Source of the DNA: DATJLY01 sp035532935
GTDB lineage: Bacteria > Pseudomonadota > Alphaproteobacteria > ATCC43930 > CGMCC-115725
Assembly: GCA_035532935.1 (NCBI GenBank)
Contig: DATKQE010000003.1
Span: forward strand, 87,221 to 151,220
Direction of reading: 5' to 3'
DNA: 64,000 bases
Shown here one piece after another: positions 25,938 through 33,931 of this stretch; the stretch's first letter is position 1; each line of letters starts with the position of its first letter. The notes below the pieces were generated by a model, which saw only the letters and a program-made list of their open reading frames with translations, searched no databases and was not told the DNA's origin. Both the position numbers and the translations under genes were made by a program.

Positions 25938-27542
25938 ATGCTTCCGACGATCCAGATCCTGGTGTTCCTGCTGATCGTGATCGCCGTCGTCGGGGTCGTC
26001 GCGGCACGGTTGAAGATTCCACCGTCCATTCTTCTGGTGCTGACCGGCGTCGTCCTGGCGCTCGTCCCCGATCTGCCGCCGGTGGAACTCGCGCCGGAGT
26101 TCGTCCTGCTGCTCGTCCTGCCGCCGGTCATTTTCTCGGCTGCGGTGGCGATGAGTTGGCGCGAGTTCCGCTTCAATCTGCGCCCCATCGCGCTCCTCGC
26201 CGTGGGTTGCGTCGTGTTCACGACGATCGCGGCGGCGGCGGCGGCCCATTGGCTGCTGGGCTTTTCGTGGCCGGTGGCCTTCGTGTTGGGGGCGATCGTT
26301 TCGCCGCCGGATGCGGTGGCGCCGCTCTCCATCGCCCGCCGCATGCAACTGCCGCGGCGCATCGTCGTCGTCCTCGAAGGCGAAGGGCTCGCGAACGACG
26401 CCACGGCGCTCATCCTCTATCGCTTCGCCGTAGCGGCCGTCAGCGTCAGTGCGTTTTCGTTCGGTCATGCCGTGGGCACGTTCGCCGCCATCGTCGTCGG
26501 CGAGCTTCTCTGGGGGATCGGCGTCGGTTGGGTGATCCTGCGGCTGCGGCGCTGGGTCAACGATCCGCGCATCGAGATCACGCTCTCGATCCTGACACCG
26601 TTCCTTGCCTATTGGCCGCCCGAATATCTCGGCGGCTCGGGCGTGCTCGCGACCGTGACCGCCGGGCTCTACATTAGCTGGAACGGCCTGCGGCTGATCA
26701 GCGCCGCGACGCGGCTTCAAGGCATCTTCTTCTGGAATTTCTTCATCTACCTGATCGAAGGCATGATCTTTCTCATTACCGGCCTGCAGGCGCGCACGCT
26801 GATTGCCGGCATCAGTCAAGATTCGACCGCCGAACTGGCGATCTCCGCTGCGGTCGTCAGCGCCGTCGTGATCATCGCCCGATTCGTGTGGGTCTATCCG
26901 GCGACCTATCTCCCGCGCTGGCTTTTTCCCCCTGTCAGGCGCCGGGATCCGGCTCCGACCTGGCAATGGCCGTTCGTGCTGGCATTCACCGGGGTCCGCG
27001 GCATCGTCTCGCTCGCGGCGGCGCTCGCGATCCCCCTCGCAACCAAGAGCGGCCAGCCGTTTCCCGACCGCGATCTGATTCTTTTTCTCACCTTCTCGGT
27101 CATCCTGGTGACGCTGGTCGGCCAAGGCTTGCTGTTGCCCTCGGTGGTGCGCTGGCTCGGCCTCGCCCGTGCGGGGCGCCGCGAGCGCCATGCCGACCGA
27201 GCCGAGGAATTCGAGGCTCGCCGGCAGGCAATCGAAATCGCGATCGATCAGCTCGAGCAACTGGCGGCGGAGCGTGGGTTGCCGGAGGACGTCGTTCGGC
27301 CGCTGCGCGCGCATCATCGCGAACGTCTCAAGCATGTCGAGCATCGCAGCGACGGCGATGGCGGCCATAAGGCGCGCATCGACCTCAGCGACGAGATCGA
27401 ATTCCTCCTGATCGCCGCCGAGCGGAAGGCGATCAACGATCTCTTCCGCAGCGGCAAGGTGAAGGACGAGGCGCGGCGCCGGATCGAGCGGGAACTCGAT
27501 CTGCGCGAGGCGCATCTCCTCAATCTGCGCACCGATGAATGA
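25938..27542 (+). CDS. Na+/H+ antiporter, CPA1/NhaP type
   Basis: This 534-residue inner-membrane antiporter exchanges Na+ (or K+) for H+. About twelve hydrophobic segments fill residues 1-405. The ion-binding region VSPPDAVAPLSIARRM (about 115-130) and EGEGLANDATALILYRFA (about 140-160) hold the conserved Asp residues of the CPA1 family. The last 130 residues are hydrophilic and helical (LARAGRRERHADRAEEFE...), a cytoplasmic tail typical of the group. The start ATG at 25938 is preferred because residues before it are not hydrophobic or conserved. It converges with the kinase-phosphatase gene. Confidence 0.9.
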   Translation: MLPTIQILVFLLIVIAVVGVVAARLKIPPSILLVLTGVVLALVPDLPPVELAPEFVLLLVLPPVIFSAAVAMSWREFRFNLRPIALLAVGCVVFTTIAAAAAAHWLLGFSWPVAFVLGAIVSPPDAVAPLSIARRMQLPRRIVVVLEGEGLANDATALILYRFAVAAVSVSAFSFGHAVGTFAAIVVGELLWGIGVGWVILRLRRWVNDPRIEITLSILTPFLAYWPPEYLGGSGVLATVTAGLYISWNGLRLISAATRLQGIFFWNFFIYLIEGMIFLITGLQARTLIAGISQDSTAELAISAAVVSAVVIIARFVWVYPATYLPRWLFPPVRRRDPAPTWQWPFVLAFTGVRGIVSLAAALAIPLATKSGQPFPDRDLILFLTFSVILVTLVGQGLLLPSVVRWLGLARAGRRERHADRAEEFEARRQAIEIAIDQLEQLAAERGLPEDVVRPLRAHHRERLKHVEHRSDGDGGHKARIDLSDEIEFLLIAAERKAINDLFRSGKVKDEARRRIERELDLREAHLLNLRTDE

Positions 27543-27563
27543 GCGGCCGGCGCCGGATCAGCC

Positions 27564-29267
27564 CTAATGCCGCAGCAGCGACAGCAGCAGCGCCAGTCCC
27601 AACAGCGCCGCGACGCCCTGCCAGACCTGCACCGGCGCGCGTTCGTAGAGCGTCCGTGGCCGGCGGACCGCGGCCGGGGCGCGTTCCGGCCCCGCCTCCA
27701 TCTCCAGCGCGAATTCGATCATGTCGTGAATACGTTCGGCGGGATCGGCCGCGATCGCCCGCCCGAGCACCGCCTGGACCCATGCGGGCAGATCCGGGCG
27801 CAGCGCGGAGAATTCTTTCGGCCGGCCCGGGCGCGGCCGGCTGGCGGCGTCGAGATGGCCATAGGGGAACTCGCCGGTGAAGGCGCGGAACATGGTGACG
27901 CCGAGCGCGTAGATGTCGGTGGCCTCGTTCCCCGGTTCGCCTGAGAACATTTCCGGCGCCATGTAGTCGGGTGTGCCGGGAACGTCCTCGGGTGGAAAGT
28001 CCTCCAACCCGGGGACGCGCACCACCCCGAGATCGAGCAGCTTCAGCGAGCCGTGGCCCTCGAGGATCACGTTGTCCGGCTTGATGTCGCGATGAATGAT
28101 ACCGGCGCGGTGCAGTGCCGCCGCGGCCCGGGCCAGCCGGACCGCGATCGTGCGTCCTTCCTCCAGGCCCAGCGACGGGCGGCGCGTGATCCGCGTCTCG
28201 AGAAGCTCGCCCTGGTAGAGCGGCATCACCGTATAGAGGCAGGTCTGCCGCCCCGGCGGCAGTTCGATGATGCGGGCGACCCAGGGGCTGTTGATGCGTG
28301 CGCCAACCCACGCCTCGCGAACGAAGGCCGCGCGGTAGGTGGCCACGGCGGCGACCTGGGGCTTGGGGAACTTCAACGCCACCTCGCCGCCCTCGACCTC
28401 GTCCACCGCGCCGAACAGACGGCTGTATCGGCCGTCCGACAGCAGCACCTTGAGCACGAAGCCATCGATCGTCTCGCCGCCCTGCGGCACGGGGATCAGC
28501 GGCAGCTGGCTGATGGCGGTCCCGATATGGGCCGATTCCGCCGTCGGCAGCCCCACCACGTCCAGCACCAGGGCAGTACAGTTGTCGTTGCCGCCGAAAT
28601 CGAGGGCCGCCGCAACCAGCGCGCGGGCGGTATCCCCCGGCGCCGAGCGCTCGCGCATGATCTCGGCGATCCGCTCGTCGGTCAGGAACCCGTGCAGGCC
28701 GTCGCTGCACAGGAGGAAGCGGTCGTGCAGCGCCACCGGCTGGGTCGCGTAATCGAGGCGCACCTCCGCCTCGATGCCCAGCGCGCGGGTCAGTATGTGC
28801 GACCGGCCGCCGTCATCCCGCACATGGTCGATAGTCAGGCAGGCGAGGCGGTCGCCGCTCAGCCGGTAGGCGCGCGTATCCCCGACATGCAACAGGTGGG
28901 CGACGCGACCGCGCAGCACCACGGCGGTGAAGGTGCATCCCATCCCTGCCAGCTCGGGGTCGTGGCGGCCCTGGGAATGGAGCCATCCGTTAAGCGAATT
29001 GACGATCGTGGCCGCCGCACGCCGCACTTCCAAGGTCTCGGGCAAGTCGCAAAATCCATCCAAGAACCCGCGTACCGCAGTCTCGGCCGCGACGCGACCG
29101 CCCTTGGCGCCGCCAATTCCGTCGGCGATCGCGGCGACCACGTCCTGGCGCGGCTCGGACAGCTCCGAGCCGAAAACGACGCCGGCGAAATCCTCGTTGC
29201 GCTTGCGTGGCCCCGTCTCCGAGACGAACCCGACGCTGGCCCTGGCGCCGGCGGGAACCTCAACCAT
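27564..29267 (-). CDS. PP2C phosphatase-Ser/Thr kinase fusion, membrane-anchored
   Basis: The 567-residue protein combines opposite activities. Residues about 1-235 are a PP2C phosphatase (RKRNEDFAG, IADGIGGAKGG, LCSDGLHG, GGNDNCTALV, which supply the metal-binding aspartates). Residues about 260-520 are a Hanks-type kinase: EVALKFPKP holds the ATP lysine, HRDIKPDNVILEG is the catalytic loop, DLG replaces DFG, and GTPDYMAPE closes the activation segment. A single C-terminal helix (VAALLGLALLLSLL) should anchor it in the membrane. Genes of this type often stand near nitrate or nitrogen transporters; here amtB lies just beyond a small periplasmic protein. Confidence 0.88.
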   Translation of the reverse strand: MVEVPAGARASVGFVSETGPRKRNEDFAGVVFGSELSEPRQDVVAAIADGIGGAKGGRVAAETAVRGFLDGFCDLPETLEVRRAAATIVNSLNGWLHSQGRHDPELAGMGCTFTAVVLRGRVAHLLHVGDTRAYRLSGDRLACLTIDHVRDDGGRSHILTRALGIEAEVRLDYATQPVALHDRFLLCSDGLHGFLTDERIAEIMRERSAPGDTARALVAAALDFGGNDNCTALVLDVVGLPTAESAHIGTAISQLPLIPVPQGGETIDGFVLKVLLSDGRYSRLFGAVDEVEGGEVALKFPKPQVAAVATYRAAFVREAWVGARINSPWVARIIELPPGRQTCLYTVMPLYQGELLETRITRRPSLGLEEGRTIAVRLARAAAALHRAGIIHRDIKPDNVILEGHGSLKLLDLGVVRVPGLEDFPPEDVPGTPDYMAPEMFSGEPGNEATDIYALGVTMFRAFTGEFPYGHLDAASRPRPGRPKEFSALRPDLPAWVQAVLGRAIAADPAERIHDMIEFALEMEAGPERAPAAVRRPRTLYERAPVQVWQGVAALLGLALLLSLLRH

Positions 29268-29359
29268 TGGCGCTGCTCCGGTTTCGCCGGGCGGCGGGTG
29301 GTGCCGATCGTGCCGCAGTCGCGGCGCCGCGGCGATTCCGGGATCGCCGCTTCAATGCT

Positions 29360-29695
29360 TCAGCCCGAATTCTTCAGCGTGCAATGGTCAAAGATGAAAT
29401 AGCCGCCGGTGCTCGATGCGGCGACAAACGTAAGGCCCCCGGTTTTGCGATCGAGCGTGTAATTGCCGCCGTCCTTTGCGTCGTGCCACGAAATAGCCGC
29501 GTCGCTGATATGCGCCGGGTAGGCATCCACGGTGCCTCGATCGTAGTCGATCCTGAGCTGCCAGCGCGCGCCGCTGGCGGGATTGATGCAGGTGATCGCG
29601 GTCTCGCCCGGTTGTGCCCGAACGTTGCCGGCGAAAACAGCAACGCCGACTGCCAGCACGGCGATCCCCGCCGCCAGGGGCCGGTTCAGGAACAT
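29360..29695 (-). CDS. small periplasmic protein of unknown function
   Basis: The 111-residue form from the ATG at 29695 begins with a good signal peptide (LAAGIAVLAVGVAVFAGNVRA, cut before QPGETA). A start at 29764 would hide this behind 23 polar residues and is less likely. The mature part contains two cysteines (ITCINPASG and DHCTLKNSG) that may form a disulfide. No family is recognised. It shares direction with the kinase-phosphatase gene downstream, 92 bases away. Confidence 0.65.
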   Translation of the reverse strand: MFLNRPLAAGIAVLAVGVAVFAGNVRAQPGETAITCINPASGARWQLRIDYDRGTVDAYPAHISDAAISWHDAKDGGNYTLDRKTGGLTFVAASSTGGYFIFDHCTLKNSG

Positions 29696-29938
29696 GGACG
29701 CATCTGCATCGTCATGCGTCGATCCATACCCAATTCTGATGAGGTTGCAAAGAACGCTGCGCAAGCGGGCGGCGGATCGGGTTTTCTTCCGATCGCGACA
29801 TGATCCGAAGCCCTGCCCCGGGTAGTTTGCCTAATTTATATTCAGAATGCCGTTTTGTAGGCATCGCTCTAAAAATAAGGCACCTGATCGGCCCGAACAA
29901 GAAACGCCGTCCGGCTGGCACGAGAATAACCGCGTCTC

Positions 29939-29953
29939 TGGCATAATTCTTGC
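29939..29953 (+). promoter_or_regulatory. sigma-54 (RpoN) promoter for amtB
   Basis: The sequence TGGCATAATTCTTGC matches the -24/-12 consensus TGGCAC-N5-TTGC at nine of ten fixed positions with correct spacing. It lies about 110 bases before the amtB start, on the right strand. Ammonium transporter genes are commonly RpoN/NtrC controlled, so induction under nitrogen limitation is expected. A well-formed NtrC site was not found with confidence. Confidence 0.65.
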
Positions 29954-30066
29954 CTGAATTCCGGCGGCGTTGGCCCGTGGGGGTCACTCGCTCGCGTGTC
30001 ATGGGCACATGGCTCCGTCCCTGCCATAGGGGAAGGCAACAGCGATAAACACGGGGGAAGCATTCC

Positions 30067-31386
30067 ATGCTCGTACCATCACCTAAATGGCTAGATACCG
30101 GGGACAATGCGTGGCAATTGGCGGCCGCGACCTTCGTCGGCATGCAAAGCATCCCCGGGCTGGTGGTTCTCTATGGCGGCGTCGTCAAGAAGAAATGGGC
30201 GATCAACTCCGCCTTCATGGCGATGTACGCCTTTGCATCGGTCCTGATCGTCTGGGTCCTGTTCGATTACAACATGGCCTTCGGGCCGCAGTGGTTCCCG
30301 TTCCTCGGCAAGCCGCTGCCGGCGGTATCGGCTGGGTTCACGCTGGGCCAGGCGACCATTCCGGCAGCTGCCGGGGGCATGCCGGCCCTCGGCTTCCCGA
30401 TGGCTACCCTCATGTTCTTCCAGTTCGTGTTCGCCGCGATCACGGTGATCATCCTCGCCGGATCGGTGCTTGGCCGCATGAGCTTCAGAGCGTGGGTATG
30501 GTTCTGCCCGCTGTGGATGACCTTCGTCTACACGGTCGGGGCGTTCAGCGTGTGGGGTGGCGGCTGGCTCGCCAGCATGGGCGTGGCCGACTTCTCGGGC
30601 GGCTATGTCATCCATCTCGCCGCAGGGACGTCCGGCTTCGTTGCGGCGGCATTGATCGGTCCCCGCCTGCAGCAGGACCGCGAGCATTTCCCGCCCAACA
30701 GCCTGCTCGTCACCTTGATCGGTGCCGGCATCCTGTGGCTGGGTTGGAACGGCTTCAACGGCGGCGATCCCTACTTCGCCAACGCCGATGCGGGCGCAGC
30801 GGTGCTCAACACCAACACCTGCACCGCCGTGGCCCTTCTGGTCTGGACGCTGCTGGACAAGATGGCCTACGGCAAGCCGTCGATCATCGGCGCGGTCAAC
30901 GGCATGATCGCGGGCTTGGTGGCGATCACGCCAGGCGCCGGCTATGTCAATGGCTGGGGCGCGATCATCATCGGCATCTGCGCCGGGATCATTCCCTGGC
31001 TCAGCATGAACAAGTTCCAGAAGACCAAGCTGATGCAGAAGGTCGACGATACGCTGAGCGTATTTTCCACCCACGGCGTTGCCGGCCTGATGGGCGGTCT
31101 GCTCACCGGCATCTTCGCCAACCCCCACATGCTCGTCTATATCGGCACCGACAAGGATGCGCCCGGCGTCAGCGTGACCGGCCTGCTCTACGGCAACGCC
31201 CATCAATTGGTGCTGCAGTTCTATGGCGCGGCGTTCATCATCGTGTACAACATCATCGCCACCTTCATCATCCTCAAGGTCATCTCCATGTTCACGCCGC
31301 TGCGCATGGACGACGCGACCCTGAAAGTGGGCGACGATGCGGTGCATGGCGAGACCGCCTATGCGATCGGCGCGGAAGGCGAGTAG
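30067..31386 (+). CDS. amtB: ammonium transporter
   Basis: This 439-residue inner-membrane protein conducts ammonium as part of nitrogen scavenging. Eleven hydrophobic segments are visible. The substrate-recruiting Asp and pore histidine lie in DFSGGYVIHLAAG (about 178-190), and the second pore histidine in FSTHGVAGLMGG (about 337). No signal peptide precedes the first helix (WQLAAATFVGMQSIPGLVVL). No glnK gene is adjacent, unlike the usual glnK-amtB pair. The 680-odd bases before the SulP-facing genes hold a palindromic element. The sigma-54 promoter upstream fits its regulation. Confidence 0.93.
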   Translation: MLVPSPKWLDTGDNAWQLAAATFVGMQSIPGLVVLYGGVVKKKWAINSAFMAMYAFASVLIVWVLFDYNMAFGPQWFPFLGKPLPAVSAGFTLGQATIPAAAGGMPALGFPMATLMFFQFVFAAITVIILAGSVLGRMSFRAWVWFCPLWMTFVYTVGAFSVWGGGWLASMGVADFSGGYVIHLAAGTSGFVAAALIGPRLQQDREHFPPNSLLVTLIGAGILWLGWNGFNGGDPYFANADAGAAVLNTNTCTAVALLVWTLLDKMAYGKPSIIGAVNGMIAGLVAITPGAGYVNGWGAIIIGICAGIIPWLSMNKFQKTKLMQKVDDTLSVFSTHGVAGLMGGLLTGIFANPHMLVYIGTDKDAPGVSVTGLLYGNAHQLVLQFYGAAFIIVYNIIATFIILKVISMFTPLRMDDATLKVGDDAVHGETAYAIGAEGE

Positions 31387-31489
31387 TCGGTCGGGGCCGC
31401 TTGGCTCGCGCCGGCAGCTTCCTCCGTGGCGTGGCGGGCGTTGCACTGTTGCCCCGCCCTGAACGAAGCGACCCGTTCAGACAGAATCA

Positions 31490-31645
31490 GTCATCCCGTC
31501 GTCCCCGCGAAAGCGGGGACGACGGAGCGCCGAAATTCCGCTTGCCCGACCCGGTGATCGCTTTGCGATCACCGGGTCGATCGGTTTCGAAATTAGGTCA
31601 TGGTTCGGTGCGGTCCGGCGCTTGGCCGGATCGCGTCGGGATGAC
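31490..31645. repeat. palindromic intergenic element (REP/MITE-like)
   Basis: A 156-bp element fills the space between amtB and the convergent TPR-sulfotransferase gene. Its ends are inverted copies of gtcatcccg (31490-31498 and 31637-31645). Inside are a perfect 13-bp stem with a GAAA loop (ccgtcgtccccgc, 31496-31525) and a perfect 14-bp stem with a TTT loop (gacccggtgatcgc, 31548-31578); a short third stem lies near 31612-31632. It ends two bases before the sulfotransferase stop codon. Elements with this GTCATCCCG...CGCGAAAGCGGGGAC layout occur in many alphaproteobacteria. It may also terminate transcription from both sides. Confidence 0.75.
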
Positions 31646-31647
31646 GC

Positions 31648-33456
31648 TCAGGACTGCCCGAGCGCATCGAGCAATGGTTGCAGCCGTTCCTTGTAGGGAA
31701 GCCAGCGTCCGACCGAGGTGCGATAGATCGGTTGACGCACCTGCGTCGCGCTCGAGGTCTGGACGGATCTTTGCGTCTGGTAGAAGGCGAGACACGCTCC
31801 ATCCCACGGCAGCCCGCAATGGTCGAGGATCCGGCGGGCCTGCCCCTCGATGTCGTCGACCACGTCCTCGTAATCCACCTCGATCATGACGCCCGGCGGC
31901 AGCACCGCGCGCCAATGCGCCATAAGCGCCTGGTAGGCACGATAATAGCGGCCAAGCTCGGCGAGATCGTAGGCGAACGGCACATCTCCGCCGAACAGGA
32001 TGGAGAAGCAGGAAAGGCATGTGTCGACCGGGTCGCGACGCATGTGGATGATGCGGGCGTTGGGAAGCGCGAGATGAATGAGACCGGCGAAGCGGAAATT
32101 CGCCGGCATCTTGTCGGTGATCCGATCCGCCGATGGGGCCAGGGACCCGACCGCGGCGACATAATCCGCGCCAAGGCGCCGCCATTCGTCGCCCGTCCAA
32201 TCCCGTGCCGGCGCGCGCGGTGCCGCCATCCGACCGTCCGCGCCGGTCAGCCGCTCGACCGCGACACCGAAGTCCGGCAGCTCCCCGGCACCGAACACGC
32301 CCGGGTGGCTGGCGAGAATCTGCTCGACCAGGGTCGTGCCGGACCGCGGCATCCCGAGAATGAAGATCGGGGCGGCCGACGGATCGCCATAGCCGCGATG
32401 GCGGCGCAGGAAATCGGCTGAAAGCAACGCTTGTGTCTCCGCCAATTGGCGCAGCACCGTCGCCTCGTCATACGCGGTCCCTTGCCGCTTCAGTGTATTC
32501 GCCTCGAGCAGATGACAGAACGATCGCTCGAACTGCCCGAGATCGGCATAGGCCTTGGCCAGACCGAAGAGCAGTTCCCAACGAAGCCGCGGCGTGAGCG
32601 GTGCCGGATCGCGGAGCAATTCTTCCATCCTGGCGAGGTGCGGATCGTCCTCCGCGAACCGGGTGAGATTGGCAAGCGCGAGGTAGAACTCCGCCGGGTT
32701 CGGCGCGAGCGCGATGGCCTTTAGAAGATGGTCACGCGCCTCGTCGAACCGGCCGATGGCCCTCAGGCTCCACGACTTGTAGCCATAGGTCTCGGCCACG
32801 CCCGGCTCCGCGGCGATGACCTTGTCGTAATGCGGGATCGCCGCCACATCCTGATGCAGGATCGCCAGAGCCTTCGCGAGATTGAGATGCGCGTGCAGGT
32901 GGTCGGGCTGGAGCGCGAGCACTTGCCGGAAATGCGGGACCGCTTCCTTGAAGCGGCCAAGGGCCGCGAATGCGGCCCCAAGATTGAGATGTGCATGAAC
33001 ATGACCGGACCGGAGCGATATCGCCGCCTCGAACGCGGTAATCGCCTCCTCGTGCCGCTCGAGTGCCATGCACAGGTTGCCCAGCTTGAGATGCGTGTCC
33101 GCGTTGGCGGGGTTCAGTGCGATCGCCTTCTTGAAGCGCGCGACCGCTTCCTCGTTATGGCCGAGCATGCGGTGCGCCGCGCCGAGCAGGGCATGGATCT
33201 CGGCGGCACTCGGGTTGATATTGAGCGCCTTGCGCAAGAGCTTGATGGCGTCTTCGCCGGCTCCCGCACCGATGCGGATGACCGCCAGGTCGTGAAGGGC
33301 GCCCAAATGATGGGGATTGGCTTTGAGAATCGATCGATAATGCCGCTCGGCTGCTGCGTTAGGGCCCACCGGCTGGAGCGCGGGGACGCTCCGGAAGGTC
33401 TGCGGGAGAAGACGTCCCCGGTCGGCGTTCAAGGGAGGCATGGCGCGATCACGCAT
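31648..33456 (-). CDS. TPR-repeat sulfotransferase family protein
   Basis: About 602 residues from the ATG at 33456; the ATG at 33441 or an upstream TTG at 33543 are alternatives and none has a strong ribosome site. Residues about 30-330 are about eight TPR units (for example HYRSILKANPHHLGALHDLA, repeated with LNPxxAxxHxxLG). Residues about 365-600 are a sulfotransferase-like domain: ILGMPRSGTTLVEQILASHP is the 5'-phosphosulfate loop and RRDPVDTCLSCFS the 3'-phosphate site for PAPS. The target is unknown; TPR parts may choose a protein or glycan acceptor. No signal peptide is seen. Confidence 0.82.
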   Translation of the reverse strand: MRDRAMPPLNADRGRLLPQTFRSVPALQPVGPNAAAERHYRSILKANPHHLGALHDLAVIRIGAGAGEDAIKLLRKALNINPSAAEIHALLGAAHRMLGHNEEAVARFKKAIALNPANADTHLKLGNLCMALERHEEAITAFEAAISLRSGHVHAHLNLGAAFAALGRFKEAVPHFRQVLALQPDHLHAHLNLAKALAILHQDVAAIPHYDKVIAAEPGVAETYGYKSWSLRAIGRFDEARDHLLKAIALAPNPAEFYLALANLTRFAEDDPHLARMEELLRDPAPLTPRLRWELLFGLAKAYADLGQFERSFCHLLEANTLKRQGTAYDEATVLRQLAETQALLSADFLRRHRGYGDPSAAPIFILGMPRSGTTLVEQILASHPGVFGAGELPDFGVAVERLTGADGRMAAPRAPARDWTGDEWRRLGADYVAAVGSLAPSADRITDKMPANFRFAGLIHLALPNARIIHMRRDPVDTCLSCFSILFGGDVPFAYDLAELGRYYRAYQALMAHWRAVLPPGVMIEVDYEDVVDDIEGQARRILDHCGLPWDGACLAFYQTQRSVQTSSATQVRQPIYRTSVGRWLPYKERLQPLLDALGQS

Positions 33457-33931
33457 GTGACGAGCGCCAGCGACCGTGGCGGCCGGACCCGCGGCTTCCC
33501 AGGCGCGGCATTCCGGTGCCGCCCATAGGGCAAGGCGCTCCAATAATGCGCGGCGTCTTGGCGATCATCGATTCCCCCGTGATCCCTTTCGGACAATGGA
33601 TCGCGCTTCATTGCCCGGCCGCTATCAAAGTAATCTGACAACCAACCTCAAATCAAGGACGGTGTTTTGAGGTATTGGGCTCCTTCGGGGAGGTTGAGCG
33701 GATATCCTGGGGTGCGCGACCCGTCGGTTCGGCGGGGCAGGTCGGGTGGCCCGGAGACGACGGGGCTGGAGCCTCTCGGCGCGCAGGCGGGCGAGGTTCC
33801 GATGACGCGCATCAGGTGCCGCCGCGCTTCTTTCAGAAAAAATCGCCCAGCCCTCGCTTGCAGCGAGAGCTGGGCAGTGCTGGCGCAAAAAATACGATGG
33901 CGCGGCGCGCCGTCGCGACCGGGCCGCCGGC
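33457..33931. other. 475-bp intergenic stretch holding the porin terminator
   Basis: This lies between the sulfotransferase start and the porin stop, both on the minus strand. Apart from the terminator at 33837-33875 and the presumed sulfotransferase promoter, no gene or relic was recognised. The part near 33640 is locally AT-richer than the surroundings. Confidence 0.45.
33837..33875 (-). terminator. rho-independent terminator of the porin gene
   Basis: Read on the minus strand, a 14-bp stem (gcccagctctcgct with agcgagggctgggc, one G-T mismatch) closes on a 3-base loop and is followed two bases later by six T. It begins 57 bases beyond the porin stop codon. Confidence 0.85.

Noticed and set aside
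25932..27515. Long open frame (about 527 codons) on the minus strand opposite the Na+/H+ antiporter
   Set aside because: It is exactly antisense to a clear transporter and its translation is rich in Asp, Arg and Gln with no family match; such mirror frames are common in GC-rich genes.
29915..29930. Second sigma-54 site at TGGCACGAGAATAACCGC
   Set aside because: It has the -24 box but no TTGC at the required spacing.
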